Positions 31,394 through 42,266 of a DNA stretch of 64,000 bases are shown in pieces; position 1 is the stretch's first letter; every line of letters begins with the position of its first letter. This DNA is from Cellulomonas fulva (GTDB lineage: Bacteria; Actinomycetota; Actinomycetes; Actinomycetales; Cellulomonadaceae), in the NCBI RefSeq assembly GCF_018531375.1, contig NZ_JAHBOH010000002.1:310001-374000 (forward strand). The letters are read 5' to 3'. The notes below the pieces were generated by a model. That model saw only the letters and a program-made list of their open reading frames with translations. It did no database searches and was not told the DNA's origin. Both the position numbers and the translations under genes were made by a program.

Positions 31394-31409
31394 GTGGACG
31401 CGTGTCCAC
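31394..31409. repeat. Inverted repeat GTGGAC-GCGT-GTCCAC
   Basis: 6-bp arms in the gene-free stretch between the helicase and the small peptide gene. Another GTGGACAC lies 50 bp upstream. Could be an operator; nothing else supports it. Confidence 0.35.
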
Positions 31410-31565
31410 ATACCAGCGACTCTCTCCGACGCAACTGCTCTCTCGACGTGCCGAGCGACGCCGACCGCGGGAACGTTGGGGGGTGCTCGAGGGCCCCGGT
31501 ACCGCCGGAGCCCCGCCCCTCTGGAACGGCGGGATGATCCCCGCCCCCGACGAAAGGGTTATGCG

Positions 31566-31712
31566 ATGTCCGCCTGGCTCATCCTCATCATCATCGGTGT
31601 CGTCCTCCTCATCCTGGGCTTCGCCGGTGTCGGGCAGTTCCTCATCTGGATCGGTATCGCGGTCCTCGTCGTCAGCCTGATCCTGGCGCTCGTCGGCCGC
31701 CGCCGCGTGTAG
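31566..31712 (+). CDS. 48-residue membrane peptide (DUF6131-like)
   Basis: MSAWLILIIIGVVLLILGFA, a short loop GVGQF, a second helix LIWIGIAVLVVSLILALV and a basic end GRRRV. Two-helix hairpin peptides like this are common in actinobacteria and tentatively resemble DUF6131; function unknown. Of two nearby ATGs (31561 and 31566), only 31566 is in this frame; AAAGGG lies about 9 nt upstream. Stop is TAG. Confidence 0.7.
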   Translation: MSAWLILIIIGVVLLILGFAGVGQFLIWIGIAVLVVSLILALVGRRRV

Positions 31713-31724
31713 CGGTCGCCACCA

Positions 31725-31740
31725 GGCAGCGTGAGCTGCC
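31725..31740 (+). terminator. Short hairpin after the membrane peptide gene
   Basis: GGCAGC-GTGA-GCTGCC, 12 nt after the stop; likely terminator. Confidence 0.55.
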
Positions 31741-31750
31741 CGCAGTCCCC

Positions 31751-31793
31751 GACGCCGGTCGGGCCCGCCTCACGGTGCGGCCCGGCCGGCGTC
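31751..31793. terminator. Long imperfect hairpin between convergent genes
   Basis: GACGCCGG-TCGGGCCCGC pairs with GCGGCCCGGCCGGCGTC over about 16 bp with one wobble and one bulge; placed between the membrane peptide gene and the convergent pncB gene. Confidence 0.55.
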
Positions 31794-31840
31794 GTCGCGC
31801 CCGGGATGACCGAGCGTGCTCGACCCGGACAGGTCAGGGG

Positions 31841-33268
31841 TCAGGCGGGCAGGGTGAGCGCGGTGGTCGGGACGCAGGCCTCGTCGGCCGAGAGCCGACG
31901 TGCACCGCGGGGCAGCTCGGCGCGCGACGCGTGGTGGCGCTCGGCCGCCGCCACGACGCCGCCGGCGCCGGTCCAGCGCGCGTCCACCACGCCGTCCGTC
32001 ACCAGCGGCACGTGCAGCGGCCGCAGCTCGCCCGCACCCCGGTCGGGTCCCAGGGCGCCGGGGTCCGGGTCGGCCACCCACGCGGCCACGCGCTCGTCGG
32101 CCCCGCCGACCAGCACCTCCTCGACGGCGCGCCCGTCCACGACGCGCCGGGCCGCGCCCTTGCGGCCGCCGACGCTGGTCTTGGCGGCCGAGGCCTTGGC
32201 GACCGGGGCGAGCCGCCCGTCGGCGCCCTCCCGGGCGACGAGCTTGTAGACCATGCCGCAGGTGGGCGCCCCGGAACCGGTGACCACCGACGTGCCGACG
32301 CCGTAGGAGTCGACGGGCGCGACGGCGAGCGCCGCGATGGCGTGCTCGTCGAGGTCGGAGGTCACGGTGATCCGCGTGCCGGTGGCCCCCGCGGCGTCGA
32401 GCTGCGCCCGCACCTCGTGCGCCAGCACGCCCAGGTCCCCGGAGTCCAGGCGCACGGCGCCGAGGCCGGTTCCCGCCACCGCCAGTGCCCGCTCGACCCC
32501 GCGGTGCACGTCGTAGGTGTCGACCAGCAGGGTGGTGCCGGTGCCCAGCGCCGCGACCTGCGCCGCGAAGGCCGCCTCCTCGTCGTCGTGCAGCAGCGTG
32601 AACGCGTGCGCCGCCGTGCCGATCGTCGTCAGCCCGTACCGCCGCCCGGCCTCGAGGTTCGACGTGCCCGCGAACCCGGCCACGACGGCCGCCCGTGCGG
32701 CCGCGACGCCCGCGTGCTCGTGCGCCCGACGCGACCCCATCTCGAGGCACGGCCGGTCCACCGCGGCGCTCGTCATGCGGGACGCGGCGGACGCCACGGC
32801 CGAGTCGTAGTTGAGGACCGAGAGCGTGAGCGTCTCGAGGAGCACGGCCTCGGCGAAGGTCCCGGACACGACGAGCACGGGCGACGACGGGAAGAACGTC
32901 TCGCCCTCCGCGTACCCGACGACCGACCCCGTGAACCGGTAGCCCGCCAGGTACTCGAGCGTCGCGTCGTCGACCACGCGCTCGTCGGACAGCCAGTCCA
33001 GCTCGGGCGTGCCGAACCGGAACCGCTCGATCTCCTCCAGGACGCGGCCCGTGCCCGCGACCACGCCGTACCTCCGCCCCGGCGGCAGCCGGCGCGTGAA
33101 GACCTCGAACACGCAGCGCCGGTGCGCGGTGCCGTCGCGGAGCGCGGCCTGCAGCATGGTCAGCTCGTACCGGTCCGTGAGCAGCGCCGGGGACCCCGCG
33201 CCGGGGCCGGGGTCGGGTGCGCTCCCGGCCGTGCGATCGGTGGTCCACCCAGCGGACGGCGTCGTCAT
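31841..33268 (-). CDS. pncB: Nicotinate phosphoribosyltransferase
   Basis: Makes nicotinate mononucleotide from nicotinate and PRPP in NAD salvage; cytoplasmic. 475 residues. N-terminal [15 protein letters not shown], phosphoribosyl region [35 protein letters not shown] near residue 205, and [12 protein letters not shown] near 265 are all family signatures. ATG at 33266-33268 is chosen because TACCGT lies 6 nt upstream; the in-frame GTG two codons earlier directly abuts the -10 box. Confidence 0.95.
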   Translation of the reverse strand: MTTPSAGWTTDRTAGSAPDPGPGAGSPALLTDRYELTMLQAALRDGTAHRRCVFEVFTRRLPPGRRYGVVAGTGRVLEEIERFRFGTPELDWLSDERVVDDATLEYLAGYRFTGSVVGYAEGETFFPSSPVLVVSGTFAEAVLLETLTLSVLNYDSAVASAASRMTSAAVDRPCLEMGSRRAHEHAGVAAARAAVVAGFAGTSNLEAGRRYGLTTIGTAAHAFTLLHDDEEAAFAAQVAALGTGTTLLVDTYDVHRGVERALAVAGTGLGAVRLDSGDLGVLAHEVRAQLDAAGATGTRITVTSDLDEHAIAALAVAPVDSYGVGTSVVTGSGAPTCGMVYKLVAREGADGRLAPVAKASAAKTSVGGRKGAARRVVDGRAVEEVLVGGADERVAAWVADPDPGALGPDRGAGELRPLHVPLVTDGVVDARWTGAGGVVAAAERHHASRAELPRGARRLSADEACVPTTALTLPA

Positions 33269-33274
33269 GGCCAC

Positions 33275-33280
33275 ACGGTA
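33275..33280 (-). promoter_or_regulatory. -10 hexamer TACCGT, leaderless start
   Basis: On the minus strand TACCGT, 6-nt spacer, then the pncB ATG. Confidence 0.55.
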
Positions 33281-33308
33281 GGCCGAAGCGCGGCGCTCGC
33301 GCGCTGCC

Positions 33309-33314
33309 TACAGT
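33309..33314 (+). promoter_or_regulatory. -10 hexamer TACAGT, leaderless start
   Basis: TACAGT, 7-nt spacer, then GTG of clpS; back to back with the pncB promoter. Confidence 0.6.
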
Positions 33315-33321
33315 GGGGCGC

Positions 33322-33618
33322 GTGAGGATGTCCGTGCCCCAGCTGGACGAGGTCGTCGAGGCCGCCGCCGAGGCGTCCGTCGACGACCCCTGGGTGACGA
33401 TCGTCTGGAACGACCCGGTGAACCTCATGACCTACGTGACGTACGTCTTCGAGACCTACTTCGGCCACCCGCACGAGGTCGCGACGCGGCTGATGCGGCA
33501 GGTGCACCAGGAGGGCCGGGCGGTCGTCTCGCGCGGAACGCTCGAGGCGATGGAGGTCGACGTGCAGGCGATGCACGGGTTCGGCCTGTGGGCGACCCTG
33601 CAGCGCAGCGGCCAGTGA
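33322..33618 (+). CDS. clpS: ATP-dependent Clp protease adaptor ClpS
   Basis: Delivers N-degron substrates to the Clp unfoldase. 98 residues. The family signature is [20 protein letters not shown], followed by [23 protein letters not shown] with the conserved His and the [14 protein letters not shown] helix. GTG at 33322 has the leaderless -10; an ATG two codons later is an alternative. It overlaps the next gene by 1 nt (TGATG). Confidence 0.95.
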   Translation: MRMSVPQLDEVVEAAAEASVDDPWVTIVWNDPVNLMTYVTYVFETYFGHPHEVATRLMRQVHQEGRAVVSRGTLEAMEVDVQAMHGFGLWATLQRSGQ

Positions 33619-34328
33619 TGCGGCGGTTCGTGGCCCGGCAGGGCGAGTACGTGGTGCGCCTGGGGTCCGACGAGCGCGAGGTCCTGGCGACGGTCGCGTC
33701 CGACGTCGCGCGGATGCTCGGGGCCGCCCCGTTCGACGCGGCGCCCGAGCCGGCGGCCGGTCGGGCCGGGGCGGGCGACGAGCCTCCCGCGGGCTCCGGC
33801 CGCCCGACGAGCGAGCGCGCGGCGGACCCGCACGGCGCGTGGCCGTGGTCCCAGGCCGTCGACCCGCCCGAGGACCCCGCGGTCCGCCGGCTGCTGCCCG
33901 ACGGCTCGCTGGACCCCGAGCAGGCCGCCGAGTTCCGCCGGTTCACGGAGGGCGACCTGCGCGAGCGCAAGATCGCCGGGCTGCGCACCTGGTGGGCCGC
34001 GCTGACGACGCCCGGCGGCCGGCAGGGCGACGCGGTCGCGGTGACCGAGGCGGAGGCGCCCGCGGTGGCGGCGGCCATGACGGACGTCCGGCTGGTGCTC
34101 GCCGAGCGGCTGGGCGTGCGCACCGACGACGACGGCGACCGGCTCTACGCGGAGCTCGCGCAGGACCCGGCGGAGGACCGGGCCGCGCAGGTGCGGCACG
34201 CCTTCGTCGGCGTGTACGCGGTGCTCTCGGAGCTGCAGGAGTCGCTGGTCGGCGCGATGCTGACGGCCGCGCGGGCGCGGGGCACCTCACACCGGCGCGG
34301 GGGCGGCACCCCGGGCGCCGCGGGCTAG
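33618..34328 (+). CDS. DUF2017 family protein
   Basis: 236 residues; conserved actinobacterial partner of clpS, function unknown. Begins [23 protein letters not shown], has a variable Pro/Ala-rich insert (about 45-90), then the conserved [20 protein letters not shown] and a helical C-terminal half ending in [13 protein letters not shown]. The TAG stop forms the first three bases of the murI -10 box. Confidence 0.88.
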   Translation: MRRFVARQGEYVVRLGSDEREVLATVASDVARMLGAAPFDAAPEPAAGRAGAGDEPPAGSGRPTSERAADPHGAWPWSQAVDPPEDPAVRRLLPDGSLDPEQAAEFRRFTEGDLRERKIAGLRTWWAALTTPGGRQGDAVAVTEAEAPAVAAAMTDVRLVLAERLGVRTDDDGDRLYAELAQDPAEDRAAQVRHAFVGVYAVLSELQESLVGAMLTAARARGTSHRRGGGTPGAAG

Positions 34329-34331
34329 GCT
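34326..34331 (+). promoter_or_regulatory. -10 hexamer TAGGCT of murI, overlapping the upstream stop codon
   Basis: TAGGCT, 7-nt spacer, GTG of murI. Its first three bases are the DUF2017 stop. Confidence 0.6.
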
Positions 34332-34338
34332 CGGCTGC

Positions 34339-35154
34339 GTGAACGACGCGCCCATCGGGATCTTCGACTCCGGCGTCGGGGGCCTGACCGTCGCGCGGGC
34401 GATCCTCGACCAGCTCCCGAACGAGTCGACGCTCTACATCGGGGACACGTTCAACACCCCGTACGGCACCAAGCCGCTCGCGGTGGTGCGGGCGTTCGCG
34501 CTCCAGGTCATGGACGACCTGGTGGACGCGGGCGTCAAGGTCCTGGTCATCGCGTGCAACACCGCGTCCTCGGCGATGCTGCGGGACGCGCGCGAACGGT
34601 ACACGCTGCGCCGCGGCATCCCGGTGGTCGAGGTGATCCTGCCCGCGGCACGCCGCGCCGTCGCGGCCACCCGGACCGGGCGGATCGGCGTGATCGCCAC
34701 GCGCTCGACCGTCGAGTCGCTCGCGTACGACGACGCGTTCGCCGTGGCGCCGGGCGTCGAGCTGGTCACGCAGGCCTGCCCCCGGTTCGTCCCGCTCGTC
34801 GAGGCCGGCGTGACGTCCGGGCCCGAGGTGCTCGCGGTCGCGCACGAGTACCTGGACCCGGTGCGGGCTGCCGGCGTCGACACCCTGGTGCTCGGGTGCA
34901 CCCACTACCCCCTGCTCACCGGCGCGATCTCCTACGTCATGGGGGAGGGCGTCACGCTGGTCTCGAGCGCGGAGGAGACCGCCAAGGACGTGTACCGCAC
35001 GCTCGTCGCGCACGGCCTCGAGCGGTCGGCCGACGCCGGCCCGCCCGAGCACCGGTTCCTCGCCACGGGCGACCCCGACTCGTTCCGGGCGCTCGCACGG
35101 CGGTTCCTCGGGCCCGAGGTCGGCACCGTCGAACCGGCGGGGGCGCTGCGATGA
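34339..35154 (+). CDS. murI: Glutamate racemase
   Basis: Makes D-glutamate for peptidoglycan; cytoplasmic. 271 residues. The two catalytic cysteines are in [12 protein letters not shown] near residue 75 and LGCTHYPLL near 187; the N-terminal [16 protein letters not shown] is the substrate-binding start. GTG is fixed by the leaderless -10 spacing. The stop overlaps the next ATG (ATGA), coupling it to the hydrolase gene. Confidence 0.97.
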   Translation: MNDAPIGIFDSGVGGLTVARAILDQLPNESTLYIGDTFNTPYGTKPLAVVRAFALQVMDDLVDAGVKVLVIACNTASSAMLRDARERYTLRRGIPVVEVILPAARRAVAATRTGRIGVIATRSTVESLAYDDAFAVAPGVELVTQACPRFVPLVEAGVTSGPEVLAVAHEYLDPVRAAGVDTLVLGCTHYPLLTGAISYVMGEGVTLVSSAEETAKDVYRTLVAHGLERSADAGPPEHRFLATGDPDSFRALARRFLGPEVGTVEPAGALR

Positions 35155-35936
35155 GGCTCGTCGTGCTGGGCTGCGCCGGCTCGTACCCCTCGTCGACGTC
35201 CGCCGCCTCGTCGTACCTGGTGCAGGCCGACGACGCGACGGGCCGGACCTGGACCGTGCTCCTGGACCACGGCAACGGCGCCCTCAGCGCGCTGCAGCGG
35301 TACGGCGACCCCACCGCGCTCGACGCGGTCGCGCTGTCCCACCTGCACGCGGACCACGTCGCCGACCTGGTGGTGCTCAACGTGCTGCGCCGCTACCGGC
35401 CGGACGGTCCGCTGCCGCCCGTGGACGTCTGGGGCCCGTCCGGCACCGCCCAGCGGCTCGCGGAGATGGCCGGCAAGGACCCCGCGACGGAGGTCGACGG
35501 CCAGTTCCGGTTCCGGACGTGGGACCCCGCCGCGCCCGTGCGCGTGGGGCCGCTCACGCTGCAGGCCGTGCCGGTGAACCACCCCGTGGAGGCGTACGGG
35601 GTGCGGGTCACGGGGCCGTCCGACGACGAGCCGGCGCGCGCCGTGACGCTCGCGTACACCGGCGACACCGACGAGTGCCCCGGCCTCGACCAGCTCGCCG
35701 CGAGCGACCTGCTGCTGTGCGAGGCGGGTTTCCGGGACGGGCACGACGACGCGATCCGCGGGGTGCACCTCAACGGCGCCCGGGCGGGGGCCGCGGCCGC
35801 GCGCGGCGGGTCCGGGCGCCTGGTCCTGACCCACCTCACGGCCTGGGAGGACCCGGCGGACGTGCTCGCGCACGCCCGCTCGTCGTACCGCGGCGACGTG
35901 ACGGTCGCGGAGCCCGGGGCGACGTACGTGCTGTGA
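35151..35936 (+). CDS. MBL-fold metallo-hydrolase (RNase Z/phosphodiesterase-like)
   Basis: 261 residues. The metal motif [11 protein letters not shown] near residue 63 (HxHxDH), a His in [14 protein letters not shown], the Asp in [12 protein letters not shown] and a C-terminal VLTHLTAW complete the zinc site of the RNase Z-like branch. Substrate not known; the gene commonly sits between murI and rph in actinobacteria. Confidence 0.88.
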   Translation: MRLVVLGCAGSYPSSTSAASSYLVQADDATGRTWTVLLDHGNGALSALQRYGDPTALDAVALSHLHADHVADLVVLNVLRRYRPDGPLPPVDVWGPSGTAQRLAEMAGKDPATEVDGQFRFRTWDPAAPVRVGPLTLQAVPVNHPVEAYGVRVTGPSDDEPARAVTLAYTGDTDECPGLDQLAASDLLLCEAGFRDGHDDAIRGVHLNGARAGAAAARGGSGRLVLTHLTAWEDPADVLAHARSSYRGDVTVAEPGATYVL

Positions 35937-35967
35937 CCCGCCGCGCGGAGGTGTCCGCGCGGCTCGT

Positions 35968-35973
35968 TAGGCT
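35968..35973 (+). promoter_or_regulatory. -10 hexamer TAGGCT, leaderless start
   Basis: TAGGCT, 6-nt spacer, then ATG of rph. Confidence 0.6.
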
Positions 35974-35979
35974 CGGGGC

Positions 35980-36810
35980 ATGTCTGCTGCTGCCGTGACC
36001 CCCGCACGCCCCGACGGCCGCCAGGCCGACGAGCTGCGCCCCGTGACCCTCACCCGCCGCTTCCTCACCGCCGGGGAGGGCAGCGTGCTGGTCGAGTTCG
36101 GCGGCACCAAGGTGCTGTGCGTCGCGTCCTTCACCGAGGGCGTGCCGCGGTGGCGCAAGGGCTCGGGCCAGGGCTGGGTCACCGCCGAGTACTCGATGCT
36201 GCCGCGCGCCACCGACAGCCGCTCCGACCGCGAGTCCGTGCGCGGGAAGATCGGCGGCCGGACGCACGAGATCTCGCGCCTGATCGGCCGCTCGCTGCGC
36301 GCGATCATCGACGTCTCGGCGCTCGGCGAGAACACGATCGTGCTGGACTGCGACGTGCTGCAGGCCGACGGGGGCACGCGCACCGCGGCCATCACCGGCG
36401 CCTACGTGGCGCTCGCGGACGCCGTCGAGTGGGCGCGCGAGCGCGGGATCGTGCGCGCCGGGCGCACCGTCCTCACGGACTCGGTCTCCGCGGTCAGCGT
36501 CGGCATCGTCGACGGCGTCCCGGTGCTCGACCTGCCCTACGTCGAGGACGTCCGCGCCGAGACGGACATGAACGTCGTCGTGACCGGATCGGGCACGTTC
36601 GTCGAGGTGCAGGGGACCGCCGAGCACGCGCCGTTCGACCGGGCGGAGCTGGACTCGCTGCTCGACCTCGCGGTCGCCGGCACCGCCCGCCTGGCCGAGC
36701 TGCAGCGCGCCGCGCTCGCGGCGCCGGCCGGGGACGGTTCCGCCACGCGGTCGACGGGCGGGCCGGCGGGTGGGTTGGCGGACGGGCCGACGCACGGGAC
36801 CGACGCGTGA
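35980..36810 (+). CDS. rph: Ribonuclease PH
   Basis: Phosphorolytic 3'-to-5' exoribonuclease that trims tRNA 3' ends. 276 residues. Signature segments: [34 protein letters not shown], the phosphate-site [21 protein letters not shown], and [22 protein letters not shown]. The last 35 residues are a Gly/Ala-rich tail. The stop overlaps the GTG of rdgB by 4 nt. Confidence 0.97.
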   Translation: MSAAAVTPARPDGRQADELRPVTLTRRFLTAGEGSVLVEFGGTKVLCVASFTEGVPRWRKGSGQGWVTAEYSMLPRATDSRSDRESVRGKIGGRTHEISRLIGRSLRAIIDVSALGENTIVLDCDVLQADGGTRTAAITGAYVALADAVEWARERGIVRAGRTVLTDSVSAVSVGIVDGVPVLDLPYVEDVRAETDMNVVVTGSGTFVEVQGTAEHAPFDRAELDSLLDLAVAGTARLAELQRAALAAPAGDGSATRSTGGPAGGLADGPTHGTDA

Positions 36811-37431
36811 GCGGCCCGGTCGGCGCGCGGCTGGTCCTGGCCACCCACAACGCGCACAAGGTCGGCGAGCTGCGCGCGATCCTGGCGCCGCTGCTGCCGG
36901 GGCTCGACGAGCGCGCTGTCGTCGGGGCGCGCGACGTCGCGGCGCCCGAGCCGGTCGAGGACGGCGTGACGTTCGCGCAGAACGCGCTGCTCAAGGCGCG
37001 CGCGCTCGTCGCGTTCACCGGTCTGCCCGCGGTCGCCGACGACTCCGGCCTCGCCGTCGACGTGCTCGGCGGTGCGCCCGGCATCTTCTCGGCGCGCTGG
37101 GCGGGCCGCCACGGCGACGACGCGGCGAACCTGGAGCTCCTCGTCGCGCAGCTCGCGGACATCCGCGACCCGCACCGGGGCGCCCGCTTCGTGTGCGCGG
37201 CCGCGCTCGTGACGCCGGACGGGTTCGAGCACGTCGAGGAGGGCGCGCTCGTCGGGACCCTGGCGACCGCGCCCCGCGGGGCCGGCGGGTTCGGGTACGA
37301 CCCGCTGCTGGTGCCGACGGGCGAGACCCGCACGTGCGCCGAGCTGGCACCCGACGAGAAGAACGCGATCAGCCACCGCGGCCAGGCGTTCCGCGCGCTG
37401 GCGCCGTACGTGGTACGCGTGCTCGCCCCGG

Positions 37432-37445
<14 letters not shown>
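36807..37445 (+). CDS. rdgB: XTP/dITP pyrophosphatase RdgB (Ham1 family)
   Basis: Hydrolyses non-canonical purine nucleoside triphosphates to prevent their incorporation. 212 residues. The signature opens with [18 protein letters not shown], followed by [32 protein letters not shown] and the C-terminal [11 protein letters not shown] and [17 protein letters not shown] start overlaps the rph stop (GTGA). Confidence 0.96.
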
Positions 37446-39204
<1,759 letters not shown>

Positions 39205-39210
39205 CGCGGG

Positions 39211-39765
39211 TCAGCCGAGGCGGCCGACGTGCGCCATCGCCTGGCGCAGCAGCACGCCCTGGCCGCCGTTCATCTCGACCTGCACCTGCTCCGCGCACGC
39301 CTCCTCCGGCGTGAGCCAGGCCAGGTCGATCGCGTCCTGCTGCGGCCGGCAGTCGCCGAGCACCGGCACGACGTAGGCGAGCGACACGGCGTGCTGGCGC
39401 GGGTCGTGGTAGCTCGTGATGCCCGGGGTCGGGAAGTACTCCGCGACGGTGAACGGCTGCGGCGCGGCGGGGATCTGCGGCAGCGCCACGGGGCCGAGGT
39501 CCTTCTCGATGTGCCGCACCAGGGCGTCGCGCACCCGCTCGTGGTACATCACCCGGCCGGAGACCAGCGCCCGGGACATCACGCCCTCCCGGGTCACGCG
39601 CAGCAGCAGCCCGACCGCCACCACGTCGCCCGAGTCGTCGACGCGGACCGGCACCGCGTCGACGTAGACGAGCGGCATGATCCCGCGCACCCGCGCGATC
39701 TCCTCGGGCGGGAGCCAGCCGGCGGGGCGCTCGCGGTCAGGGGGGAAGTCGGCCGTCTCGGTCAC
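39211..39765 (-). CDS. NUDIX hydrolase-family protein (DUF4916-like)
   Basis: 184 residues. GWLPPEEIARVRGIMPLVYVDAVPVR followed by VGLLLRV, a modified NUDIX-like region VMYHERVRDALVRHIEKDLG and the C-terminal WLTPEEA resemble actinobacterial DUF4916 proteins. The canonical G-x5-E-x7-REUxEExGU box is not intact, so catalytic activity is uncertain. The GTG start has TAGAAC 6 nt upstream, an imperfect leaderless pattern. Its stop is 7 nt from the convergent ABC-F stop. Confidence 0.75.
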   Translation of the reverse strand: MTETADFPPDRERPAGWLPPEEIARVRGIMPLVYVDAVPVRVDDSGDVVAVGLLLRVTREGVMSRALVSGRVMYHERVRDALVRHIEKDLGPVALPQIPAAPQPFTVAEYFPTPGITSYHDPRQHAVSLAYVVPVLGDCRPQQDAIDLAWLTPEEACAEQVQVEMNGGQGVLLRQAMAHVGRLG

Positions 39766-39890
39766 CGTGCCGTTCTACCCCGACGAGCGCGGCGACGCCC
39801 ACAGGCGCGCAGGCGGGCGCGCGGGTCCGCGGGAATACTGGTGCGCGCACGGACGCTCCACCTGGCGGACCCCGAGACGAAGGAGGCCTG

Positions 39891-40262
39891 ATGGCCACCA
39901 CCACGCTGACCGCCGAGACGATCGGTCAGACCATCAACGACAACGGCATCGTGCTCGTCGACTTCTGGGCCGAGTGGTGCGGACCGTGCAAGCGGTTCGG
40001 CCCGGTCTTCGAGGCGTCGTCGGACACCCACCCGGACGTCGTCCACGCCAAGGTCGACACCGAGGCCGAGCAGCAGCTCGCCCAGGAGCTGCAGATCTTC
40101 TCGATCCCGACGCTCATGGCGTTCCGCGACGGCATCCTGGTCTTTAACCAGGCCGGCGCGCTCCCCGCGCCCGCGCTCGAGCAGGTCGTCCAGGCCGTCA
40201 AGGACCTGGACATGGACGAGGTCCGCGCCAAGATCGCCGCGACCTCCGACACCGAGTCCTGA
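39891..40262 (+). CDS. Thioredoxin
   Basis: Disulfide reductase, cytoplasmic. 123 residues; active site WAEWCGPCKRFGP near residue 30, cis-Pro in FSIPTLMAF near 75. The C-terminus extends past the usual thioredoxin length by about 15 residues (MDEVRAKIAATSDTES). AAGGAGG lies 4 nt upstream of the ATG. A probable electron donor for the Bcp peroxiredoxin encoded 0.3 kb downstream on the other strand. Confidence 0.95.
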   Translation: MATTTLTAETIGQTINDNGIVLVDFWAEWCGPCKRFGPVFEASSDTHPDVVHAKVDTEAEQQLAQELQIFSIPTLMAFRDGILVFNQAGALPAPALEQVVQAVKDLDMDEVRAKIAATSDTES

Positions 40263-40278
40263 CCGACTCACCACGCAC

Positions 40279-40316
40279 GACGAGAGGGCTGGTCCACGCG
40301 GACCAGCCCTCTCGTC
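40279..40316 (+). terminator. Perfect 17-bp terminator after the thioredoxin gene
   Basis: GACGAGAGGGCTGGTCC pairs with GGACCAGCCCTCTCGTC around a 4-nt ACGC loop, 16 nt after the stop. The most canonical hairpin in the window. Confidence 0.88.
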
Positions 40317-40407
40317 ACGTCGGGGCAGGCGCCGCGAGATCGTGAGCTGCGGGCCACCTCGTGACCGCGGAGCCACGAGGTCGCCCGGAGGTCACGGACC
40401 CGCTGGG

Positions 40408-40490
40408 TGCGGGAGACGGGAGTCGAACCCGCACGCCCGTGAGGGCACCAGGACCTAAACCTGGCGTGGCTGCCGTTTCACCACTCCCGC
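40408..40490 (-). tRNA. tRNA-Leu (anticodon UAG)
   Basis: Class II tRNA. Acceptor GCGGGAG/CTCCCGC pairs perfectly; anticodon stem CCAGG/CCTGG frames TTTAGGT with anticodon TAG; a long variable arm (TGCCCTCACGGGCG region) pairs; T arm GCGGGTTCGACTCCCGT. CCA is not encoded. Confidence 0.96.
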
Positions 40491-40535
40491 GAGACCGCCG
40501 ATCCTTCCACACGGGGCCGGACCGGCGGCCGGGCG

Positions 40536-41000
40536 TCAGACGCCGAGGTCCCGGCGCAGCTTCGCGACGTGCCCCGTGGCGCGCACGTTGTACTGCGCGA
40601 GCTCCACGTACCCCTCGGCGTCGAGCACCACGGTCGAGCGGATCACGCCCGTGACGGTCTTCCCGTACAGCGGCTTCTCGCCGTAGGCGCCCCACGCCTC
40701 GAGCACCTCCCGCGACTCGTCGGACACGAGCGGGAAGGTCAGCTCCTCGTCGGCCGCGAACCGCGCGAGCTTGGCCACCGGGTCCGGCGAGACGCCGACG
40801 ACCGCGAAGCCGGCGCCCTGCAGCGACGCGAGCGAGTCCCGGAAGTCGCACGCCTGCTTGGTGCAGCCGGGCGTGCCGGCCGCGGGGTAGAAGTACACGA
40901 TGACGCGCCGTCCGCGCAGGTCGGACAGCGTGAGGCTGCCGCCGTCCGCGGTGGGCAGCGTGAAGTCGGGGGCGGTGTCGCCGACGGCGAGGCGGGGCAC
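40536..41000 (-). CDS. bcp: Thiol peroxidase Bcp (peroxiredoxin Q type)
   Basis: Reduces hydroperoxides using thioredoxin. 154 residues. Peroxidatic Cys in AAGTPGCTKQACDFRD with the resolving Cys five residues later, the standard Bcp pair; LAVGDTAPDFTLPTADG at the start. GTG is preferred because AAGGAG lies 5 nt upstream. Confidence 0.95.
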   Translation of the reverse strand: MPRLAVGDTAPDFTLPTADGGSLTLSDLRGRRVIVYFYPAAGTPGCTKQACDFRDSLASLQGAGFAVVGVSPDPVAKLARFAADEELTFPLVSDESREVLEAWGAYGEKPLYGKTVTGVIRSTVVLDAEGYVELAQYNVRATGHVAKLRRDLGV

Positions 41001-41111
41001 GGGGTCTCCTTCGGGGACGTGCCGGAGCGGGTCCGGGCGGGCTGCGCCAGGGTACGACGAGACGGTCGGGCCCGGTCGCTGCGCGCGGCGCCGACCGTGC
41101 CGGGACCCGGG

Positions 41112-41117
41112 TACGGT
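41112..41117 (+). promoter_or_regulatory. -10 hexamer TACGGT, leaderless start
   Basis: TACGGT, 6-nt spacer, then GTG of the GroES-like gene. Confidence 0.55.
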
Positions 41118-41123
41118 CGGCGG

Positions 41124-41498
41124 GTGAGCACGACTCCCGACCCGCGACCCGCGGCCGCGCCGGACGCGGCCGCCGCCACCGCGCGCGAGCTGCCGATCCG
41201 CATGCTCAACGACCGCCTGCTCGTCGAGCTCGACGCCGACGCGTCGGAGCGACGCTCGTCGGCCGGCATCGTCATCCCCGCGACGGCGGTGGTCGGCAAG
41301 CGGCTCGCCTGGGCGCGCGTCCGCGCGGTCGGGCAGCACGTGCGCCAGGTCGAGGTCGGCGACCGCGTCCTGTTCGACCCGGAGGACCGCGCGGAGGTCG
41401 AGCTCGACGGGCAGACGTTCCTGCTGCTGCGGGAGAAGGACGTGCACGCCGTCGCCGCGCCGCGGCCCGGCGGTCAGGGCACCGGCCTGTACCTCTGA
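41124..41498 (+). CDS. GroES-like co-chaperonin domain protein
   Basis: 124 residues. After a 25-residue Ala/Pro-rich arm comes a GroES fold: RMLNDRLLVELD, SSAGIVIPATA, the variable mobile-loop region, VEVGDRVLFDPEDRAEVELDGQTFLLLREKDVHAV. No GroEL lies next to it and sequence identity to typical GroES looks low, so it is probably a divergent paralogue rather than the main co-chaperonin. Confidence 0.75.
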   Translation: MSTTPDPRPAAAPDAAAATARELPIRMLNDRLLVELDADASERRSSAGIVIPATAVVGKRLAWARVRAVGQHVRQVEVGDRVLFDPEDRAEVELDGQTFLLLREKDVHAVAAPRPGGQGTGLYL

Positions 41499-41507
41499 CG
41501 ACCGGCC

Positions 41508-41543
41508 GTCGATCCAGCCGTCCGTCCAGCCGGCGGTCCAGCC
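41508..41543. repeat. 12-bp tandem repeat, three units, after the GroES-like gene
   Basis: Units gtcgatccagcc, gtccgtccagcc and ggcggtccagcc begin 9 nt after the stop. Confidence 0.8.
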
Positions 41544-41551
41544 GCGTGCTT

Positions 41552-41579
41552 GTCGAGGCGCCCTGCACGCCTCGTCGAC
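41552..41579 (+). terminator. Hairpin after the GroES-like gene
   Basis: GTCGAGGCG pairs with CGCCTCG(T)CGAC (one bulge), 7-nt loop. Confidence 0.55.
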
Positions 41580-41626
41580 CACCGTCGAGGTGAGCGGGAC
41601 GGGACCGCGTTGTGAAGGGTTCGTCA

Positions 41627-41670
41627 GGACCTGGCCGCCCGGGCCGTGGCAGGTTGCCACGCACAGGTCC
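41627..41670 (+). promoter_or_regulatory. Structured leader upstream of a 65-residue gene
   Basis: Outer stem GGACCTG/CAGGTCC encloses a second stem GTGGCA/TGCCAC with a 3-nt loop plus a C/G-rich side element. Lies about 55 nt before the small gene's ATG. No known riboswitch recognised. Confidence 0.35.
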
Positions 41671-41723
41671 GGGTGATGGTGTGTGCTGACCGGGCGCAGT
41701 CCCACCCGGTGTGGAGGTGCACC

Positions 41724-41921
41724 ATGAAGCAGTCCGGAGGACGGCCGCTCGAGCCGGTCCCGCCGCGCGGCCGGACCGGCCGCCCGGAGGACGTCGACGT
41801 GAGCCCCGAGCGCATCCGCGCCCTGGTGGCCGGGCGGGTGCCGCACGCGCTCCTGCTCGACCTCGCGCCCGGCGCCGCGACGGGCGAGCAGATCCTGCGG
41901 CAGGAGCGGCTCGGCGAGTGA
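41724..41921 (+). CDS. Small protein of unknown function (65 aa)
   Basis: Basic, Pro/Arg-rich N-terminal third followed by an amphipathic stretch SPERIRALVAGRVPHALLLDL and an acidic end. No membrane helix, signal or known motif. Supported mainly by GGAGG 7 nt before the ATG and by codon use with G/C in nearly every third position. It sits between a structured leader and the tRNA-Lys gene. Confidence 0.55.
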   Translation: MKQSGGRPLEPVPPRGRTGRPEDVDVSPERIRALVAGRVPHALLLDLAPGAATGEQILRQERLGE

Positions 41922-42016
41922 CGGCGTCCCGGCCGGCCGTCCCGTGTCCGAGCGGGTCGGCTCGTGAGCCTCGTCACGGTGGCGGATCCGGTTCGCCTCC
42001 GGCGCCCGGGGGCTGC

Positions 42017-42022
42017 TAATCT
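42017..42022 (+). promoter_or_regulatory. -10 (TAATCT) of tRNA-Lys
   Basis: TAATCT ends 10 nt before the tRNA 5' end. Confidence 0.5.
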
Positions 42023-42032
42023 TCTGCACCGC

Positions 42033-42108
<76 letters not shown>

Positions 42109-42111
42109 CCC

Positions 42112-42149
42112 CGGAAGGCCCTCGACGCTCGTGCGTCGGGGGCCTTCCG
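42112..42149 (+). terminator. 16-bp terminator after tRNA-Lys
   Basis: CGGAAGGCCCTCGACG pairs with CGTCGGGGGCCTTCCG (one U-G) around a 6-nt loop, starting 4 nt after the CCA. Confidence 0.85.
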
Positions 42150-42253
42150 CGTCCCGCGCCGTCGGCGCCCTGCGCTCCAGCGTCGTACGCCGAGCGGGAC
42201 CGCGGCGGCTCACGTGACGAGCGTCACCAGGGTCGCGCTCGTCGTCGCGCCGG

Positions 42254-42259
42254 TAGCCT
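42254..42259 (+). promoter_or_regulatory. -10 hexamer TAGCCT, leaderless start
   Basis: TAGCCT, 7-nt spacer, then GTG of the ATP-grasp gene. Confidence 0.55.
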
Positions 42260-42266
42260 TCCGAGG

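Noticed and set aside
31394-31409. Transposon end or attachment site
   Set aside because: A single short inverted repeat, with no target duplication, integrase or disrupted gene nearby.
41627-41670. Known riboswitch upstream of the 65-residue gene
   Set aside because: The stems do not match SAM, cobalamin, TPP, glycine, ydaO or FMN core sequences that I can recognise.
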